Positions 31,401 to 33,367 of a stretch of 33,367 nt of DNA are shown piece by piece. The notes under the pieces were generated by a model that saw only the letters and a program-made list of their open reading frames with translations, had not been told where the DNA came from and searched no databases. The stretch comes from Candidatus Poseidoniales archaeon. Its GTDB lineage: Archaea; Thermoplasmatota; Poseidoniia; Poseidoniales; Poseidoniaceae. Numbering within the stretch: position 1 is the first letter of the stretch; each line of letters begins with the position of its first letter. The DNA is taken from assembly GCA_003602645.1 (NCBI GenBank), contig QQSI01000009.1, forward strand, positions 1 to 33,367. Direction: 5' to 3'. The translations under genes and the position numbers were made by a program.

Positions 31401-33367
31401 ATCCGCCTTGAGAATCTTGATATTTCTCCTGACCCAAGTCGCTATTTCATGGTGCTAGAGCAAAAATACATCAACACCTCTTCTGAAAACTTCACCATTG
31501 AATGGTTGCCAATTGAGAACCAATCCGGCGTGATTGGCGGTGACTTCAATCTCGATATTGATCTTGGGTTTGCAGCTGGCGAAGAAACATACAGGTTCAG
31601 AATTGATGGCTACGAGGGCGGCGACACGCTCTGTCCTGCCGCAGTTTACCGCCCTGACAGCGACTGTGCCATTCCATTCAACCTCTCGATTGATACTCTC
31701 GACCCTTCATTGATTGAAGTCAAGATTTTGAACGGCCAAGTTGACCCTGCGCTCGAAAGCAACTGGCGTACAATGGTCGATGACACATGGGTTGTTCCGT
31801 CTGCCAATCAACAAATCCGCCTCTTGGCCTATGATTTGCCAAACCCACCATCCTCCCTTGACATCAAGATCTGGGTCGAAAACGATCATGACGCCAACGG
31901 CGACGGGCATGCAGATGCTTCAGAATACATCACGGTGACCGTGTACAACGACGGAGAGGCACCTTTCGCAAATTACACTGGATCCTTCAGTGACATGGCT
32001 AATATTGGTGCAGACCCAGTTGGAAAGGTCTCCATTTGGATTGAAGGATACGATCTTGCTGGCAACCCAATCAACGGAGGCGCCCCAGGATTCGAAGACG
32101 ACCACTTCACCTATGTTTCGATGAATTCCAAGTCTCCAGTCATTCGGAACTTCTTCATTGACGACTCCCAAGACGGACGATTCCTCAACTCAAATCAGCC
32201 ACAGTATGATGGAAAGTGGAATCAAACCATGTATGCAGGAAACCAATATTCGCTGATTGTTGAAGCAAACGATGACAACGGATGGCGAGACGTGGACTAT
32301 TTCCACCTTGACTTGGCCGATGATCGAGATGACATGAATGTCTATTACTACCCAAGAAACGAAACTGCATGGACTGATTCTCCTTGGATTACCATTCTCG
32401 AGGAGAGTGAAATTTCAGATGGACCGCAAATGCTCCGCATGGATGGTGGCGCATTGATTGATCCATTCGAAGCTGATTTCATGCTTGATCTACCAATCCG
32501 CATCGACTGGGGTGTGCTTGGCGCAACCACTGCACTGAACAACCCGGTGCTTTACATGCAAGACCTCGACAACCCAACGTACAGAATGCTACCCGCCCCA
32601 GGTCGCCACATCCAAGATTGGTACTACAGCGATGGTATTCAACTCGACTTCCGAACCGATGAAGTCAACGATTTGATGGTTACACCGCTCTTTGCAGACT
32701 TGTCAGAACCACAAACTGAAGACGTGCGCAAAGGATTCGTCTATCCAGGTGATACCATTTCATTCACTGGACAGTACGCATATTTGGATGGAATCAACAA
32801 CGGCGTGTTCATCACTCCAGAAATCCCACTGACATTGGAAATCACCCGCCAAGACGCCGTTGCGAACGGTGCTAAGGGCTATGTTCCATACCCCGGGGAG
32901 GTCACCTACCACACCTTCACTGGTGGCGTGTTTAACATTAACATCACAGCGGCTCCCGTAGCGAATGATTACCAGTACTCATTCCGACTCTGTCCTTTCG
33001 ATGATCCAACAACTGCTCTTGATGATGCCACTACGTGTGGTCCTGATGAGATTGGTCTGCCGGATGGGGCAGTTGACACAACGCCAGCGGTGTGTGCTGG
33101 TTCGAGTTCATACGGTTGTTCGGTGTTCAACATTAAGGTGGATGGAAACCCACCTGAAGTCAACACCGATTCATGGACTGCTAAGCGCGGTGCAACCGGT
33201 GAAGTGATTTCTGGAGACATGCCAACATCAACCTACCATTGTGTGGATGTTGAAGTTGTGCTCAAGGAACGTGAAGCCTTGTTCCAAGGCGATGTCAACG
33301 TAGCTTGGAGTTTCTACTCCGATGCAAGCAACAACATCGTTTGGCCAATTTTCCGAACCTCCTTTGG
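28413..33367 (+). CDS. Giant secreted multidomain protein (runs off right edge)
   Basis: This is absent from the ORF track because it has no stop in the window. From the ATG at 28413 (GGTGAG ribosome site just before it) the frame stays open for 1651 codons. A signal peptide occupies residues 1-27 (LTAPLFLVALMLLAPFAGAA). The rest is a chain of beta-rich extracellular domains with many Asn/Ser/Thr/Asp. About 325-370 contains YVQLRFVMDDND...GWYIDNFRLGD, typical of MAM/immune-inhibitor-A-like jelly-roll modules. Near residue 1158, DHDANGDGHADASE is a thrombospondin/EF-hand-like calcium loop. No enzymatic motif or TM helix is seen so far; a C-terminal anchor may lie outside. It is probably a surface or secreted adhesin-like or structural protein. 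Its N-terminal pattern resembles that of the fragment at 1-242. Confidence 0.85.
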   Translation, partial: MTHENRTLTAPLFLVALMLLAPFAGAASVTTFANSDADADIEMRDGSPFSNLDDGSINLPATDTVTSASLDISVNMVEHASHQRIDTDTMPRVWNPNYNNQLTKFSNASHFTFEDGATATAVSLTAEGVLTDFEETMAGFADQRDFYQKPYGFDHGELGTPGSPPIPGVPDCASGTYCWGTGLSDGDYTDEFTNQNGGLYALNSPSLYVDQALKDTTAYFDSYHDLDRITPQGTNPAIKYTDCAYVQIRTSSNGVFPPDPSGFQYIDIDIGNSSGIGYSNGYYRVSTGSNNAGEIYNSCNGVPAGDYALGGTSVSAGNPTGWGTIAVDLIQYLGQYVQLRFVMDDNDINTADGGAAGWYIDNFRLGDRLPQSASMDINGFLPSVQGGENQPNGYGILTIESETTSSATLSLEVLDSATGLTVIDNHGNPMTGLQGKIIELWDVNSTEHPSVNFRFTFDSGASRLSSPVFHGFSIGTRVGTGFNQTDGMLNGVVDGVWQASGEPMIFSPLISDSSYSPTLERSSFSKPITRITAHIQDDCTEIPTIDLQAYGGNGITGMIPDTEYILDTPIFGFETLLVYSNNCNVGGVWFDLTFGHHAEHFLVDVANDSNIDWGFDEPAFGAFGRQTQFLLNKIDGINYGTNSANITTDLSGVAEGASFMLPKGATVLSTDFVLDEMMIHSTTDPMEGFDFSVLSGTQSVSLGEVGNFTRMLPEFLGETDLTAALNSLLSNPMVPVSHVDAYGNEWMTFRFKAESPNASTGATMVIRDIDVVYNFTTTLDNSNGLDLELNKGVALWTGGSTANVEIAVTSTSGGGLTFSNLNILTASGYDNTLSVTGNPVGFYPNGDLYEIVTTHAVAGSTGATLAESRLTLESSTGTVVLSYSDAFGFAEASDEDDLISLESTSTQSDITDGKSVTWRFIVNSNWEDTDEVRIYSGLIASDGVNGLPSAVLMAPPGGNAVENDAIITNFEVRNDIGLSQDLDNGKSNQIVNLAGSIRLENLDISPDPSRYFMVLEQKYINTSSENFTIEWLPIENQSGVIGGDFNLDIDLGFAAGEETYRFRIDGYEGGDTLCPAAVYRPDSDCAIPFNLSIDTLDPSLIEVKILNGQVDPALESNWRTMVDDTWVVPSANQQIRLLAYDLPNPPSSLDIKIWVENDHDANGDGHADASEYITVTVYNDGEAPFANYTGSFSDMANIGADPVGKVSIWIEGYDLAGNPINGGAPGFEDDHFTYVSMNSKSPVIRNFFIDDSQDGRFLNSNQPQYDGKWNQTMYAGNQYSLIVEANDDNGWRDVDYFHLDLADDRDDMNVYYYPRNETAWTDSPWITILEESEISDGPQMLRMDGGALIDPFEADFMLDLPIRIDWGVLGATTALNNPVLYMQDLDNPTYRMLPAPGRHIQDWYYSDGIQLDFRTDEVNDLMVTPLFADLSEPQTEDVRKGFVYPGDTISFTGQYAYLDGINNGVFITPEIPLTLEITRQDAVANGAKGYVPYPGEVTYHTFTGGVFNINITAAPVANDYQYSFRLCPFDDPTTALDDATTCGPDEIGLPDGAVDTTPAVCAGSSSYGCSVFNIKVDGNPPEVNTDSWTAKRGATGEVISGDMPTSTYHCVDVEVVLKEREALFQGDVNVAWSFYSDASNNIVWPIFRTSF

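Noticed and set aside
1-33367. CRISPR arrays, insertion sequences, integrases, tRNA or rRNA genes.
   Set aside because: Spacers are all under 300 bp and none contains spaced repeats, cloverleaf-like sequence or transposase remnants that I could see.

Overview
The window reads as a compact archaeal chromosome segment, most likely from a marine Thermoplasmatota lineage (Marine Group II / Poseidoniales or a close relative). Support: a complete MC1-type chromatin protein, an Hjc-like Holliday junction resolvase, an S26B-type (Ser/His) signal peptidase, a DacZ-type diadenylate cyclase, TATA boxes placed for leaderless or short-leader transcripts, and very large secreted or membrane-anchored multidomain proteins. 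The lineage assignment is inference; the archaeal assignment is strong. Genes are tightly packed. No gap exceeds 300 bases, and I saw no tRNA, rRNA, CRISPR array, insertion sequence or integrase.

Layout. 1-242: N-terminus of a secreted protein (minus), running off the left edge. 472-1880: small membrane protein translationally coupled to an enlarged signal peptidase. 1881-3431: a RuvC/RNase H-fold protein divergent from an Hjc-like resolvase. 3437-4894: site-2 protease with a PDZ domain. 4989-5531: unknown protein with a predicted coiled-coil tail. 5532-7016: two-gene operon of a macro-domain protein and a diadenylate cyclase. 7182-12470: giant surface protein with PA14 and LamG-like domains and a Trp-rich cytosolic tail. 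12503-12736: stand-alone Lrp/AsnC effector (RAM) domain. 12926-13189: MC1, with a clear promoter and structured 3' region.

13292-17205 (minus): succinate dehydrogenase operon sdhC-sdhA-sdhB-doxX, whose sequences resemble the actinobacterial Sdh1 type. 17294-19490 (minus): crtI-type carotenoid desaturase overlapping a thioredoxin-like lipoprotein gene. 19662-20912: CysJ-like flavoprotein reductase lacking the flavodoxin domain. 21005-21466: SLOG/DUF2493-like protein. 21666-24004: biotin carboxylase, then a PfkB-family kinase. 24005-25669: unknown two-TM protein with a long disordered region, divergent from a 56-residue membrane protein. 26023-27547 (minus): hotdog acyl-CoA thioesterase followed by a SelB/EF-Tu-like protein without a P-loop. 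27639-28310: ThiI-like PP-loop protein without THUMP. 28413-end: giant secreted protein, running off the right edge and absent from the ORF track because it has no stop in the window.

Functional themes are envelope biology (signal peptidase, site-2 protease, three large exported proteins), respiration and redox (Sdh, DoxX, thioredoxin-like lipoprotein, CrtI, flavoprotein reductase) and nucleotide signalling (macro domain plus DacZ). The best candidates for something under-described are the macro-DacZ operon, whose cyclase has RHL where RHR is usual, the nested architecture and tail of the 1762-residue surface protein, the pairing of two resolvase-like folds, and several hairpins at gene starts.
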